Positions 24,117-33,764 of a DNA stretch of 64,000 bases are shown here, piece after piece. The notes beneath the pieces were generated by a model. It had not been told where the DNA came from. It worked only from the letters and a program-made list of their open reading frames with translations, and did not search any database. Origin of the DNA: Pseudomonas vancouverensis (GTDB lineage Bacteria; Pseudomonadota; Gammaproteobacteria; Pseudomonadales; Pseudomonadaceae); the NCBI RefSeq assembly GCF_004348895.1, contig NZ_RRZK01000002.1:62001-126000 (forward strand), written 5' to 3'. A program made the position numbers and the translations under genes. How positions within the stretch are numbered: the stretch's first letter is position 1; each line of letters opens with the position of its first letter.

Positions 24117-25246
24117 GGCTGTTCTCCGGCGGTGACCAGGCTGTCGAGCAGCGCCTGGCCCATCAATTCGCGGCGCCAGCCACGCAGCGAATCAGGCAAT
24201 TGGTAGGGACCATTGGGGAAGCCACTCTTGAGCAGCAACTCCAGGGTTTTCTTGCGCAGCATCAGTTCCGGCGCAATGTTCAGGCGCTCGGCTTCGGCCT
24301 GACCGATGGCCTTGAGCTGCTTGAGCAATACGGCGGCATCCACCGGCAACGGTTCAGGCACGGCTGGCGGCCATTGATCCGGGGACACACTGCCAGAGCG
24401 CTTGATCAGATCAAGCAGAAACTCGCCGTCCTGACGCACGGTACGCGGGTGCATGTCTTCGATTTTCGCCAGGGCACCGAGATTGTCCGGTTGCGTACGC
24501 GCCAGCGGCCACAGCGAGTGTTCACGGATGATCCGGTTACGCGGCAGGTCACGGGCGCGGGCTTCCTTTTCACGCCAGGCGCAGAGTTCGCGCAATACGG
24601 CGAGCTGGGCGCGGGACAGTTTCCAGGCCAGCTTGGCATCGCGATAAACCTCGTACGGATCGGTCTCGCGGCGCAGGTTGGCGACCAGCTCAGCACCGTC
24701 CTCCAGCACCCAGGCGTATTTATCGTCAGACAGCTTCGGACGAAGCTGTACGAACACTTCCGCCAGGTGCAGCGCATCTTCGGCGGCGTAGCTGATTTGC
24801 GTGTCGGACAGTGGACGTTGCAGCCAGTCGGAACGGGTCTCGCCCTTGGGCAGGTCGATGCCGAGCACTTCCTGCACCAGGCGCGAATAACCCATGGAGA
24901 AGCCCAGGTTCAGGTAGGCCGCGGCCAGTTGCGTATCGAACAGCGGCGCCGGCAGACTGCCGGTCAGGCGCAGCAGGACTTCGAGGTCCTCACTGCAGGC
25001 ATGCACAACCTTGACCACCGCGGTGTTTTCCAGCAATGCCTTGAGCGGTTGCCAGTTATCGATGGTCAGGGGATCAATCAGGTAGGCGCGTACGCCATCG
25101 CCCACCTGCAGCAGGCCGGCGATCGGATAGAAGGTGTCGACCCGCATGAATTCGGTGTCGAGGGCAACGAATGGCAATTGCTGCCACTCGGTGCAAAACC
25201 GAGCGAGGCTATCGTTGTCGCGAATCCAGTGAATTTCGATGGCCAC
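24113..25246 (-). CDS. rnd: Ribonuclease D
   Basis: A 377-residue 3'-5' exoribonuclease trimming tRNA and other RNA 3' ends. The DEDD exonuclease residues are visible in [16 protein letters not shown] (Exo I), [16 protein letters not shown] (Exo II) and [16 protein letters not shown] (Exo III), followed by an HRDC domain ([32 protein letters not shown]) and a second helical domain. I chose the GTG at 25246, giving [13 protein letters not shown], with GGGAGAG upstream. It is the first gene of rnd-ycgL. Confidence 0.94.
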   Translation of the reverse strand: MAIEIHWIRDNDSLARFCTEWQQLPFVALDTEFMRVDTFYPIAGLLQVGDGVRAYLIDPLTIDNWQPLKALLENTAVVKVVHACSEDLEVLLRLTGSLPAPLFDTQLAAAYLNLGFSMGYSRLVQEVLGIDLPKGETRSDWLQRPLSDTQISYAAEDALHLAEVFVQLRPKLSDDKYAWVLEDGAELVANLRRETDPYEVYRDAKLAWKLSRAQLAVLRELCAWREKEARARDLPRNRIIREHSLWPLARTQPDNLGALAKIEDMHPRTVRQDGEFLLDLIKRSGSVSPDQWPPAVPEPLPVDAAVLLKQLKAIGQAEAERLNIAPELMLRKKTLELLLKSGFPNGPYQLPDSLRGWRRELMGQALLDSLVTAGEQP

Positions 25247-25415
25247 ACGGCTCTCCCTTGAAGAATGGCACGCAGTATATATCGCCCCCGGCGATTTCCG
25301 CGCATCCACTGAACGAGAGCGTTAGCGAAAAATCCTGCCTGTCGTTAAGAATAGTCTGACAAAGCTTGGCTGGGATGGCGTACAGCGTATCCGCCAGCCC
25401 TCCCCAGCCTCACCC

Positions 25416-27065
25416 TCACTGCCCGGCCAGCACACCATTGACCACCGGACCGCGGCAGCCGGCAAACATATCCAGGTCGTGGTTGTAGACCTTGCTGTTG
25501 ACCTCCAGCAGCCCCAGCATCGAATGGAACAGGTTGTCCTGGCTCAAGGGTTTTTCACGACCCTGTTGCAGGCAATGGGTGTCCACCGAAAACGACTTCT
25601 GATAGCTGTCGGAGAACCAGGCAAACATCGCTACATGCTTTTGCTGTTCCGGTGCCAACATGTAAGGCGTGCCGTGCAGGAACAAGTTGTACTCGCCCAG
25701 GGACTCGCCGTGGTCCGACAGGTAAAGCATCGCGGTATCAACTTTGTCCTGATTGCTGCGCAACAGATTGATCAGGGTGGCCAACACATGGTCGGTATAG
25801 GCCAGCGTGTTGTCGTAACCGTTGACGATACTTTCGCGACTGCAGTTGTTCAGCGCATTGCTTTCACAGACCGGAGTAAAACGCTCGAACGCCTTCGGAT
25901 AACGCTTGAAGTATTCCGGACCGTGGCTGCCCATCTGGTGCAATACCAACACCGTGTCTTTATCCAGGTTGTCGATGAAGTGCTGCAGACCTTGCAGCAG
26001 GATTTCATCGCGGCATTCACTGTCGGCACACAGCGCCGGGTCTTTCAGATTGCTGACATCATCCAGTGTGACGCGGTCGCAGGTGCCCTTGCAGCCTGAC
26101 TGGTTGTCACGCCAGATGACATCGAAACCGGCACGTTTGAGCACATCCAGCAAGCCTTCTTCGTTCTTTGCCTTGCTGGCGTCGTAGTCCTGGCGCCCCA
26201 TGTTGGAGAACATGCAAGGCACCGACACCGCCGTTTCGGTGCCGCAGGAATGGACATCGGTGTACGCAATCAATCCGGCTTCCTTGGCAAGCTCAGGCGT
26301 AGTGTCGCGGTTGTAACCAAGGATGCCAAAGTTTTCCGCGCGGGCACTTTCACCGACCACCAGGACCGTCAGCGACTTGCGACCGTCGGCATGGGAGGCC
26401 GGATTGCGTTGGGCGTCTTCACCGATTTTGATAAAAGGCTGATGCGCAGAGGCAACTTGCTGGCGCAGGAACCCGGCCGAGGCACCAATGTAGTTGCTCG
26501 GCACCACCATCAAGCGCAACTCATGGTGATTGCGAAACAGCGAAGACAAGCCTTGATAGTTCACCAATGCAACCGCACCAATCACCACAGCTGAAGCAAA
26601 AGTAACCAGCGCCTTGCTCAACAGTTCACGGTGCCAACGGCGATAGGCAATGGGTGTTTTCCACAATATCAACGAGGGTAAAACACCGAGGAAAACAATA
26701 TAGGCAAACAACTTCAACGATAATAAGTCGCGCACTTCCGTGGCGTTGGTTTCAGCGAAGTTCTGCAGCATCCCGGTGTCGATCAGGACACCGTACTGAC
26801 TCATGAAATAGGCGACACCGGCACTGATCATGAACAGCAGGATCAGCACGGGTTTGAGCACGCGACGGAATGCCACCAGCGTCAGCACAATATTGAAAGC
26901 CGCGAAAATCATGGCGCCGAACGCCACGCGCATCACGATGCCTTTGCCGTCTGAGGTCGTGATATCGAAAAGGTGCTGCCAGAGCACAAAGTTGAAAGCC
27001 ACTAATAAAAACGCGCTGGCAATCAGTGTCACCCATTCAGGGCGCACGGCTTTGATCTTGAACAT
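25416..27065 (-). CDS. eptA: Phosphoethanolamine-lipid A transferase (EptA/MCR-like)
   Basis: A 549-residue inner-membrane enzyme. About five membrane helices occupy residues 10-170, followed by a periplasmic sulfatase-fold catalytic domain. The nucleophile is Thr278 in SCGTETAVSVPCMFS, framed by Cys274 and Cys284 as a disulfide pair, and the zinc ligand Glu239 lies in LVVGESARAENFG; further zinc ligands are expected at DHGESLGEYNLFLHG. The enzyme transfers phosphoethanolamine from phosphatidylethanolamine to lipid A, lowering negative charge and raising resistance to cationic peptides. This is a chromosomal housekeeping-type gene without mobile elements. No PmrAB genes are adjacent. Confidence 0.92.
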   Translation of the reverse strand: MFKIKAVRPEWVTLIASAFLLVAFNFVLWQHLFDITTSDGKGIVMRVAFGAMIFAAFNIVLTLVAFRRVLKPVLILLFMISAGVAYFMSQYGVLIDTGMLQNFAETNATEVRDLLSLKLFAYIVFLGVLPSLILWKTPIAYRRWHRELLSKALVTFASAVVIGAVALVNYQGLSSLFRNHHELRLMVVPSNYIGASAGFLRQQVASAHQPFIKIGEDAQRNPASHADGRKSLTVLVVGESARAENFGILGYNRDTTPELAKEAGLIAYTDVHSCGTETAVSVPCMFSNMGRQDYDASKAKNEEGLLDVLKRAGFDVIWRDNQSGCKGTCDRVTLDDVSNLKDPALCADSECRDEILLQGLQHFIDNLDKDTVLVLHQMGSHGPEYFKRYPKAFERFTPVCESNALNNCSRESIVNGYDNTLAYTDHVLATLINLLRSNQDKVDTAMLYLSDHGESLGEYNLFLHGTPYMLAPEQQKHVAMFAWFSDSYQKSFSVDTHCLQQGREKPLSQDNLFHSMLGLLEVNSKVYNHDLDMFAGCRGPVVNGVLAGQ

Positions 27066-27435
27066 GGTAATCGGGGGGTCCTGAAGAGAGATGCTGCTAG
27101 CAAATGTGAACTTTTCTCATTGACTTCAGCAGCACTGATTCTAGGTAGCCGACCATCAATTTTTTGTGAAAAAGAAGGCAATGATTGGTTGCTCGGTTGA
27201 ACAACTTCGTTGGAACCGGATTATTTTCGATGGATTCAACCAACGTTCAGCACCCATTCAGCGATGGTTCATGCGCCTTGTGCTTGCTCAGCCCTCCCCC
27301 AACCTCACCAATCCCGCGCATCACGCTATCCGACGATCTGCATTATTTAATTTCTAAATATCCCCTCGGACTTTCTGATTTGCGGGCCTTGGACCCGGCG
27401 CGCCTAATGCGCTTCGTACTGTTCAAGGTTCGACC
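27066..27435. other. Divergent intergenic region, relatively AT-rich
   Basis: About 370 nt separate the divergent eptA and MFS transporter genes. Base composition is lower in GC than the neighbouring genes, with the most AT-rich patch near 27343-27362. Both promoters should be here but no box is clear enough to call. Short open frames (for example 27166-27357) have no coding signals. Confidence 0.5.
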
Positions 27436-28620
27436 ATGGAAAACACACGCACCAAATCCCGCCCCGCTTTCTGGCTGATGTTCAGCATCGTTCTCATTGC
27501 GCTGAACCTGCGCCCCTCAATGGCTGCGGTCGGGCCTCTGCTGTCGGCCATTCGCGGCGACATTGCCTTGAGCTTCAGCCTTGCATCACTGCTGACCATG
27601 CTGCCGGTCATGACCATGGGGCTGGCGATGTTTTTCGGTCTGCGCGTGAGCCAGCGTCTCGGCGAGCAACGCACCGTGCTGCTTTCGCTGCTGATCATTG
27701 GCGTGGCGACCTTCTCAAGGTTGTTTCTCGACTCTGCGGCCGAGTTGATCCTCAGCGCGATGCTCGCGGGAATCGGCATTGCCTTGATTCAGGCGCTGAT
27801 GCCGGTGCTGATCAAATCCCGGTTCAGCGATAACGTGGCCTTGTGCATGGGACTTTACGTCACCTCGATCATGGGCGGCGCAGCCATTGCGGCGTCTTTC
27901 GCCCCCCTGGTGATGGTGAGCACTGGCAGCTGGCGCATCGGCCTGGCGATCTGGGCGGGGCTGGCCGTTGTAGCGTTGCTGATTTGGTCCGTACAGCGTG
28001 CAGCGATGCCTGCGTCGCCGTCGAAGCTTGTTCGCCAAAGGTCTTTCTTCGCCAATGGCCGCGCCTGGCTGCTCGCCGTGTTCTTCGGTTTGGGTACTGC
28101 TTCCTACACCTGCGTACTGGCCTGGCTGGCACCGTATTACGTGGAAAAAGGCTGGAGCGAACAACAGGCCGGATTGCTGCTCGGCTTCCTGACCGCCATG
28201 GAAATGCTGTCGGGCCTGCTGACCCCAGCCATCGCCAATCGCAGCCGCGACCGCCGCGTGGTACTGATGGTACTGCTGGTCCTGATCATGGCCGGTTTTT
28301 GCGGTTTGATCCTCAGCCCGCACAACCTCAGCCTGTTATGGCCATGCCTGCTGGGGCTGGGCATTGGCGGGTTGTTTCCGATGAGCCTGATCGTGTCGCT
28401 GGACCATCTGGACAACCCGCAAAGCGCCGGTGGCCTGACCGCATTTGTACAAGGCATCGGCTACCTGATCGCCGGCCTGTCGCCGCTGCTGGCAGGGATG
28501 ATCCGCGATTCACTCGGCAGTTTCGAATGGGCCTGGTGGTCGCTGACGGGGGTCATGGCCGTGATGATGCTGATGGCGTTGCGCTTCAATCCACGGCACT
28601 ACGCCCGCCACATTCACTGA
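27436..28620 (+). CDS. MFS transporter of the CynX/NimT family
   Basis: A 394-residue protein with twelve predicted membrane helices. The opening ALNLRPSMAAVGPLLSAIRG followed by LSFSLASLLTMLPVMTMGLA is characteristic of CynX/NimT (cyanate or 2-nitroimidazole) transporters. A long central loop (RAAMPASPSKLVRQRSFFAN) divides the halves. The transported compound is not known; cynTS genes are absent from the window. AAGGTTCGACC precedes the ATG. The DMT transporter gene begins 13 nt downstream, so the two exporters are probably one transcript. Confidence 0.88.
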   Translation: MENTRTKSRPAFWLMFSIVLIALNLRPSMAAVGPLLSAIRGDIALSFSLASLLTMLPVMTMGLAMFFGLRVSQRLGEQRTVLLSLLIIGVATFSRLFLDSAAELILSAMLAGIGIALIQALMPVLIKSRFSDNVALCMGLYVTSIMGGAAIAASFAPLVMVSTGSWRIGLAIWAGLAVVALLIWSVQRAAMPASPSKLVRQRSFFANGRAWLLAVFFGLGTASYTCVLAWLAPYYVEKGWSEQQAGLLLGFLTAMEMLSGLLTPAIANRSRDRRVVLMVLLVLIMAGFCGLILSPHNLSLLWPCLLGLGIGGLFPMSLIVSLDHLDNPQSAGGLTAFVQGIGYLIAGLSPLLAGMIRDSLGSFEWAWWSLTGVMAVMMLMALRFNPRHYARHIH

Positions 28621-28633
28621 ACCGGAGCCGCCC

Positions 28634-29563
28634 ATGAAAACCACAGGTTTCGCCGCCGCTCACGCCGGCATGCTGCTTTGGGCCCTGTTGATCGCCGCTT
28701 CATTTTCCGCAGCGGCGCAGGTCAGTCAGGCCATCGACCCCGTACTGCTGACCGGTTTGCGCCTGCTGCTGTGCGCCCTGGTGTTCCTGCCTCTGCTGCT
28801 GTTGAACGGTGGTATCAGCCTGACGGGCCGCGCCCTGCTTGGGCATAGCGTGCTGGGTTTGTTACTGGCCCTCTACTTCGGCTCATTGTTCGAGGCATTG
28901 CGCTACACCTCGGCGGTCAATACCGGAACGATGTTTACCTTGGTACCCCTGCTGACCCTGGTGTTCGAAGCCGTGCTGACGCCTGACAGCCAACTCAGGC
29001 AGCGGGTGCTGCCGGTACTGATTGCGGCAACGGGAGCGGTGTTGCTGATCCTCAAAGGCACGGCACCTGGCGAATTCCCCTCGCTGTATGCGTTGACCGT
29101 ATACGGTATCGGCTGCCTGGCGATGGCACTTTATGCCCCGCTGAGCCAGCGTCTGAAGGCCAGCAGCCTTAAAGGGCGAGGCCCTGCAACCATGACGTTC
29201 TGGAACATGCTGTCCGGGGCGATGTTCCTGCTGACTTTCTGCGGACTGAGCGGCGGCTGGCGCTCAGCTTCGCTGCTCACCCTCAAGGATTTTTACTGGC
29301 TGCTGTATCTGGCGCTGTTTGCCACCCTGGCCACCTTCTGGCTACTGCACCGCGCCATTGGTGTCATCGCGCCCTCTGCGGTAATTTCCTACATCTACTT
29401 GAGCACGCTATTGATCACATTGTTCCACTGGCTGTGGTTACGCCAGTCGCCGCTGCCACTGGAAATTGCCGGTGCGCTGTTGGTGGGATGCGGTATGTTG
29501 GCGCTCTTGTGGTCCAGTCGCCGATCGACATCGGCGAGCGGACAAGCCTCGGCAAACCGCTGA
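28634..29563 (+). CDS. EamA/DMT-family transporter
   Basis: A 309-residue inner-membrane protein with ten hydrophobic segments in two EamA repeats (for example LLWALLIAASFSAAAQVSQA; SLFEALRYTSAVNTGTMFTL; APSAVISYIYLSTLLITLFH). It is distinct in sequence from the DMT protein at 1475-2338. It follows the MFS gene by 13 nt with GGAGCC upstream of its ATG. A LysR gene starts 90 nt downstream on the same strand and may regulate the pair. Substrate unknown. Confidence 0.88.
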   Translation: MKTTGFAAAHAGMLLWALLIAASFSAAAQVSQAIDPVLLTGLRLLLCALVFLPLLLLNGGISLTGRALLGHSVLGLLLALYFGSLFEALRYTSAVNTGTMFTLVPLLTLVFEAVLTPDSQLRQRVLPVLIAATGAVLLILKGTAPGEFPSLYALTVYGIGCLAMALYAPLSQRLKASSLKGRGPATMTFWNMLSGAMFLLTFCGLSGGWRSASLLTLKDFYWLLYLALFATLATFWLLHRAIGVIAPSAVISYIYLSTLLITLFHWLWLRQSPLPLEIAGALLVGCGMLALLWSSRRSTSASGQASANR

Positions 29564-29653
29564 CGAAACATTTGCCTGATGCCCGCGCTCCAGTAGGATC
29601 ACGTCCACGGCATTGCGCTCCATCAGCGCAACGTGCACCGCGAGACAGGAAGG

Positions 29654-30586
29654 ATGCTGAACAGTAATTCGCTGCGCAAACTCGATATGCAGGATCTGCT
29701 GGTGTTCGTCGCGGTGTTCGAGCAAAACAGCGTCACCGAGGTCTCCGAACAGCTCAGTGTCAGCCAGTCCACCGTCAGTTACTGCCTGAAAAAGCTGCGC
29801 AACTGCTTCGATGACGAACTGTTCATCAATACCCGATCCGGCATGCAGCCAACCTTCAAGGCCAGCACCATGTACCCCCATGTGCTGCAGATTCTTCACA
29901 GCATCAACCAGTGTCACGCCGGCTCATCGACCTTCGACCCCGGTGCTCGGCCAGTGACTTTCAACATCTGCGCGCCGGAATACTTCGAACAACTGATCCT
30001 GCCGCGCCTGCTGAAGCACTTCGATCAGGCCGGCTTTCCGGTGATGGTCAACATGCACAAGTTCGAAGCCGAGATCCCGGCCGACGCCCTGCGCGATGGC
30101 AGTCTTGATCTGGTGATTTGCTTCGGACCGAACTTTCATCGGCAACATGCAGAACTGAGAGTGCAGACGCTGCTGGAAGACGACCTGGTCTGTGTATTCG
30201 ACAAATCCGCCGCCCCTTCAAAGCAGCGCCTGAGCCTGCAAGGGTACGTCGAACGCAAGCATGTGTTTCCGACGCCCTGGACGTCCGCGACCAATATGGT
30301 CGATGGCTGGCTGGCCCGGCAGTCGCGGCAACGTCAGATCGTCGCCCGGGCCAACAGTTACAGCGCTGCGCTGAAGTTGATCAGCGGCACCGACTTCATG
30401 GTCACACTGCCTCGGCGCATCCAGCAATTACTGGCCAGCGAGTCGGACTTCAATCATTGCGAAGCGCCGGATGATTTGCCGGGATTCAGCCTCGACCTGC
30501 AGTGGAGCCAGCATCTGGATCAGGACAGCGCCAATGCATGGCTACGTGAGCAGGTGCGCAGCGCTTGCGCCGGACTCAATGATTGA
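29654..30586 (+). CDS. LysR-family transcriptional regulator
   Basis: A 310-residue regulator. The helix-turn-helix lies in QDLLVFVAVFEQNSVTEVSE, then QLSVSQSTVSYCLKKLRNCF and FINTRSGMQPTF; the effector domain begins near PVTFNICAPEYFEQLILPRL. The Asn-Thr-Arg-Ser-Gly wing resembles the NodD/SyrM-like branch. I chose the ATG at 29654 with AGGAAGG just upstream; the frame is open 7 codons earlier from a GTG. Its location after two exporter genes suggests local control. The 3' end overlaps the convergent isomerase gene by 11 nt. Confidence 0.9.
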   Translation: MLNSNSLRKLDMQDLLVFVAVFEQNSVTEVSEQLSVSQSTVSYCLKKLRNCFDDELFINTRSGMQPTFKASTMYPHVLQILHSINQCHAGSSTFDPGARPVTFNICAPEYFEQLILPRLLKHFDQAGFPVMVNMHKFEAEIPADALRDGSLDLVICFGPNFHRQHAELRVQTLLEDDLVCVFDKSAAPSKQRLSLQGYVERKHVFPTPWTSATNMVDGWLARQSRQRQIVARANSYSAALKLISGTDFMVTLPRRIQQLLASESDFNHCEAPDDLPGFSLDLQWSQHLDQDSANAWLREQVRSACAGLND

Positions 30587-30941
30587 TGGCAGTCTTGGTG
30601 TAGGACTCACGATCGATGTCGAGAATTTCCACACACAGCTGGACTTCGATGCCGGCCGGCCATTCACACAAATCCTGAACCACCGCCAGCAGGCTTTCAG
30701 ACAACTGTGTCTTCACCTGCGCTGAGCGACCGCTCAACAGGGCCAGTTTCACGTGCACGAAGGCCCGTTCGGCCAAAGCCGTCCCCACCTTGAATGTCTC
30801 GACCTTGATCGCGCGACTCTTGATGTCGAACTCGGCAGCAAACTGACCGGAAGCCACCAGCGTATTGTTCAGCCGGATCAACGCCACATCGGCGTTCAGT
30901 TCAGGCAGGTTGGCGGTGTATTCCATGTGCAGGTGAGGCAT
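30576..30941 (-). CDS. 5-carboxymethyl-2-hydroxymuconate isomerase family protein
   Basis: A 121-residue tautomerase-superfamily protein beginning MPHLHMEYTANLPELNADVA. Proline 2 becomes the N-terminal catalytic base after Met removal. The length and the FVHVKLALLSGRSAQVKTQL stretch match the CHMI family, which isomerises a muconate intermediate in homoprotocatechuate breakdown. No other genes of that pathway are adjacent, so this may be a solitary paralogue with another substrate. The stop overlaps the LysR gene. Confidence 0.85.
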   Translation of the reverse strand: MPHLHMEYTANLPELNADVALIRLNNTLVASGQFAAEFDIKSRAIKVETFKVGTALAERAFVHVKLALLSGRSAQVKTQLSESLLAVVQDLCEWPAGIEVQLCVEILDIDRESYTKTAINH

Positions 30942-30998
30942 GGCGGGAATCCTGAAAGTCGGCGGAAAGATCGTACATATAACACAGCGCAGCCCGCT

Positions 30999-31925
30999 TC
31001 ACTCGGGCAGCGGCAACACCGAGCGCTCACTCATGAAGGCTTCCAGGCGCGAGCGCAGCCAGCGTTCGGCGGGGTCGGTGTCAACGTGACTGAGCCAGAC
31101 CATGGACAGGTCCAGGGTGGGCGTCTTGAACGGAAACGGCTCACAGAACACCGAACCTGACGCCGCCATGGCCTGGGCCGTGTAGTCCGGCAGGCTGGCA
31201 ATCAGATCGGTCCCGGCGAGCAAGGCCGGCAAGGCACTGTATTGAGGTACCGAGAGCACCACGTGACGCGTCCGGCCCATTTCCGCCAGCCACTCATCGG
31301 CGTAACCACTGACGTTGGCCGTGTGAGACACCAGCACGTGGGGGCGCGAGCAGTATTCATCGAGGGTCAGCGGCGTATCGCTGGCGTCCGCACGCAAGAT
31401 GCTCGGCTGAATATGCCGCAGCAATTTGCGCTTGGCATTGGCCGGCAAGCCACGGGTCTGGCTGATGCCCACGGTGATATCGCCCGAGGCGAGCAGGTCT
31501 GGAATCCGCCAGTAATCGACGTGCTGCACGACAAACACCACTTTCGGTGCTTCCTGGCGCAAGGCCCGCAGCAGCGGCGGCAACAGGCCGAACTCGACGT
31601 CATCGGACAAACCGATACGAAAGGTCATGGTGCTGCTTTCAGGATCGAAGTCGTGAGTCAGGCTCAAGGCCACCGACAACGAATCCAGCGCCGGCGACAG
31701 ATGCTTGATGATCTCCTCCGCCCGCGCCGTCGGTTCCATGCGGTGGCCAACGCGGATGAACAACGGATCATTGAACATCGCCCGCAAGCGGTTGAGCGCA
31801 GAACTGATGGTCGGCTGACCGAGAAACAGCTTCTCGGCGACCCGGGTGACGTTACGCTCGAGCATCAGTGTCTCGAACACCACCATCAAGTTGATATCGG
31901 CCTTGCGAAGTTCGTTACGGTTCAT
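30999..31925 (-). CDS. LysR-family transcriptional regulator
   Basis: A 308-residue regulator of the NodD/LeuO-like branch. The DNA-binding domain reads DINLMVVFETLMLERNVTRV, then AEKLFLGQPTISSALNRLRA and FNDPLFIRVGHRMEPTARAE; the effector domain begins MTFRIGLSDDVEFGLLPPLL. It lies 57 nt upstream of the isomerase gene on the same strand, so a common transcript is possible though no regulatory link is visible. The sensed ligand is unknown. Confidence 0.92.
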   Translation of the reverse strand: MNRNELRKADINLMVVFETLMLERNVTRVAEKLFLGQPTISSALNRLRAMFNDPLFIRVGHRMEPTARAEEIIKHLSPALDSLSVALSLTHDFDPESSTMTFRIGLSDDVEFGLLPPLLRALRQEAPKVVFVVQHVDYWRIPDLLASGDITVGISQTRGLPANAKRKLLRHIQPSILRADASDTPLTLDEYCSRPHVLVSHTANVSGYADEWLAEMGRTRHVVLSVPQYSALPALLAGTDLIASLPDYTAQAMAASGSVFCEPFPFKTPTLDLSMVWLSHVDTDPAERWLRSRLEAFMSERSVLPLPE

Positions 31926-32042
31926 CCACTGTCCCCGATCCCCAAATCTGCCGACAGTTTAGGGAGTTGCCGGGATCGCCGTCCATTGAACTCAAGTTCA
32001 AGCGCGAGATGCCTGTCACAGGCCAGCAATGACGCAGAAACG

Positions 32043-32078
32043 AAAAAGCCCCGTAACTTTTCAGCTACGGGGCTTTTT
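32043..32078. terminator. Terminator of tRNA-Ser (bidirectional)
   Basis: GCCCCGTA (32048-32055) pairs with TACGGGGC (32066-32073) around a 10-nt loop, with five A before and five T after. It lies just downstream of the 3' end of the minus-strand tRNA. Confidence 0.92.
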
Positions 32079-32086
32079 GCATGTAA

Positions 32087-32176
32087 TGGCGGAGAGATAG
32101 GGATTCGAACCCTAGGTACCGGTGAAGGTACAACGGATTTCGAATCCGTCCCATTCGGCCACTCTGGCATCTCTCC
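32087..32176 (-). tRNA. tRNA-Ser (anticodon CGA)
   Basis: A 90-nt class II tRNA with CCA encoded. The acceptor stem GGAGAGA pairs with TCTCTCC, the anticodon stem ACGGA/TCCGT encloses the loop TTCGAAA with anticodon CGA, a long variable arm (TGTACCTTCACCGGTACC) identifies it as serine type, and the T arm is TAGGGTTCGAATCCCTA. It reads UCG codons. Confidence 0.97.
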
Positions 32177-32186
32177 AACGGCGCGC

Positions 32187-32215
32187 ATCATAACAACACT
32201 TTTGCCGGAAGCGAA
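32187..32215 (-). promoter_or_regulatory. Putative promoter of tRNA-Ser
   Basis: On the minus strand TATGAT (32187-32192) lies about 10 nt before the tRNA 5' end, followed by a GC-rich GCGCGCCG discriminator as in stable-RNA promoters. The -35 at 32210-32215 (TTCGCT) with a 17-nt spacer is weak. Confidence 0.5.
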
Positions 32216-32259
32216 GCCCCCTGGCGAAATATTTCTGTGCTTTCAGATGCTTGCGTCGA

Positions 32260-32973
32260 TTAAAGCGGCACGCCCAGACGATTGGCGACTTCTTCGTAGG
32301 CTTCGATGACGTCACCGAGGCCCTGGCGGAAGCGGTCCTTGTCCATTTTCTTCATGGTGGCCTTGTCCCACAGACGGCAGCCGTCCGGGCTGAACTCGTC
32401 GCCCAGGACGATGGAGCCGTCGTGGAACACGCCGAATTCCAGCTTGAAGTCCACCAACAACAGACCAGCGTCGTCAAACAGCTTGGTCAGCACTTCGTTG
32501 ACCTTGAGCGACAGTTCTTTCATGCGAACCAGTTGCTCGGCGGTGCCCCAGCCGAAGGCCACGACGTGGGATTCGTTGATGAACGGGTCGCCCTTGGCGT
32601 CGTCCTTCAGGAACAGTTCGAAGGTGTAAGGATTGAGCTTCATGCCCTCTTCGACGCCCAGACGCTTGACCAGGCTGCCGGCGGCGTAGTTACGCACGAC
32701 GCACTCGACCGGGATCATGTCCAGCTTCTTCACCAGGCATTCGTTGTCGCCCAGCAGCTTGTCGAACTGAGTCGGCACGCCGGCGGCTTCGAGCTTCTGC
32801 ATGATGAAGGCGTTGAACTTGTTGTTCACCATGCCTTTGCGGTCGAGTTGTTCGATGCGCTTGCCGTCGAACGCCGAGGTGTCGTTGCGAAACAGCAGGA
32901 TCAGACGGTTGGCGTCGTCAGTCTTGTAAACCGACTTGGCTTTACCGCGATAGAGTTCTTCACGCTTTTCCAT
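32260..32973 (-). CDS. purC: SAICAR synthetase (phosphoribosylaminoimidazole-succinocarboxamide synthase)
   Basis: A 237-residue enzyme of purine synthesis that joins aspartate to CAIR using ATP. Diagnostic segments are [69 protein letters not shown] and [13 protein letters not shown]. Length and sequence are those of bacterial PurC. It lies 28 nt downstream of the MBL hydrolase gene and continues the bamC-MBL-purC order seen across Pseudomonas. Confidence 0.96.
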   Translation of the reverse strand: MEKREELYRGKAKSVYKTDDANRLILLFRNDTSAFDGKRIEQLDRKGMVNNKFNAFIMQKLEAAGVPTQFDKLLGDNECLVKKLDMIPVECVVRNYAAGSLVKRLGVEEGMKLNPYTFELFLKDDAKGDPFINESHVVAFGWGTAEQLVRMKELSLKVNEVLTKLFDDAGLLLVDFKLEFGVFHDGSIVLGDEFSPDGCRLWDKATMKKMDKDRFRQGLGDVIEAYEEVANRLGVPL

Positions 32974-33001
32974 GATGGGCTCCGCTTGCTAAGTAGATGG
33001 G

Positions 33002-33760
33002 CTAGGCGATGTGACGCCAGTCGAGCCCTGAATCTTGATCGGCCAGTTGCAGCCAGTCCGGGTCGCACCCGAGGGTGTCGACAAAACATTGCCGGGCCAG
33101 CTGCGGCAGGTTGTTCTTGCTGCTCAGATGGGCCAGGACCAGGTGTTGCAGGCCTTGCCAGCCCAACTCGGCCACCAGGAATGCCGCCTGATGGTTGTTC
33201 AGATGTCCCAGTTCACCGCCCACCCGCTGCTTGAGAAAGTACGGGTAATGACCACGAGCGAGCAGGTCGCGGCAGTGGTTGGCTTCGATCATCAATGCAT
33301 CGAGATCGCGATAGCCCTCCAGCACCTTGTTGCAATACGAGCCCAGATCGGTGAGCAGGCCAAAACGCCGTTCGCCATCACTGAATACATACTGCGTCGG
33401 CTCTTGCGCATCGTGGGCCACGGCAATGACACCGATACTCAACGCGCCGATTTGCAGCTGCTCACCGCCGGCTATAAAGCCTGCGGGGTCTATCGGTTTG
33501 CGCATCCCGCGCAAGGTCCCGCGACTGAGGTAGACAGGCAGATTGTAGCGCCGAGACAGCAAACCCACGCCATGCACGTGGTCGGCATGTTCGTGGGTCA
33601 CGAGTATCGCGCTCAACTGCGCCGGGTTCACACCCAGGCGCAGCAGGCGTTTTTCGGTTTCCCGCAGGGAAAAACCACAATCGACCAGCACATAGGTATC
33701 AGCGCTGGCTATCAGCGTGCCGTTCCCTTGGCTACCGCTGCCGAGAACGGCAAAACGCAT
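33002..33760 (-). CDS. MBL-fold metallohydrolase
   Basis: A 252-residue metallo-beta-lactamase-fold protein. The zinc motif HxHxDH is LVTHEHADHVHGVG; further ligands lie in IAVAHDAQEPTQY (His), MIEANHCRDL and LVLAHLSSKNN. The start FAVLGSGSQGNGTLIASADT is typical of the YycJ/WalJ-type exonuclease-like branch. The substrate is unknown; some relatives act on DNA ends. It sits between bamC and purC, 4 nt after the bamC stop, and is probably co-transcribed. Confidence 0.9.
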   Translation of the reverse strand: MRFAVLGSGSQGNGTLIASADTYVLVDCGFSLRETEKRLLRLGVNPAQLSAILVTHEHADHVHGVGLLSRRYNLPVYLSRGTLRGMRKPIDPAGFIAGGEQLQIGALSIGVIAVAHDAQEPTQYVFSDGERRFGLLTDLGSYCNKVLEGYRDLDALMIEANHCRDLLARGHYPYFLKQRVGGELGHLNNHQAAFLVAELGWQGLQHLVLAHLSSKNNLPQLARQCFVDTLGCDPDWLQLADQDSGLDWRHIA

Positions 33761-33764
33761 GTGA

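Noticed and set aside
25416..27065. EptA/MCR-like gene as acquired colistin resistance
   Set aside because: No insertion sequence or plasmid features nearby; chromosomal EptA homologues are normal in Pseudomonas.
32087..32176. tRNA-Ser as an integration site for a genomic island
   Set aside because: No integrase gene and no direct repeat of the tRNA 3' end nearby; flanking genes are conserved core genes.
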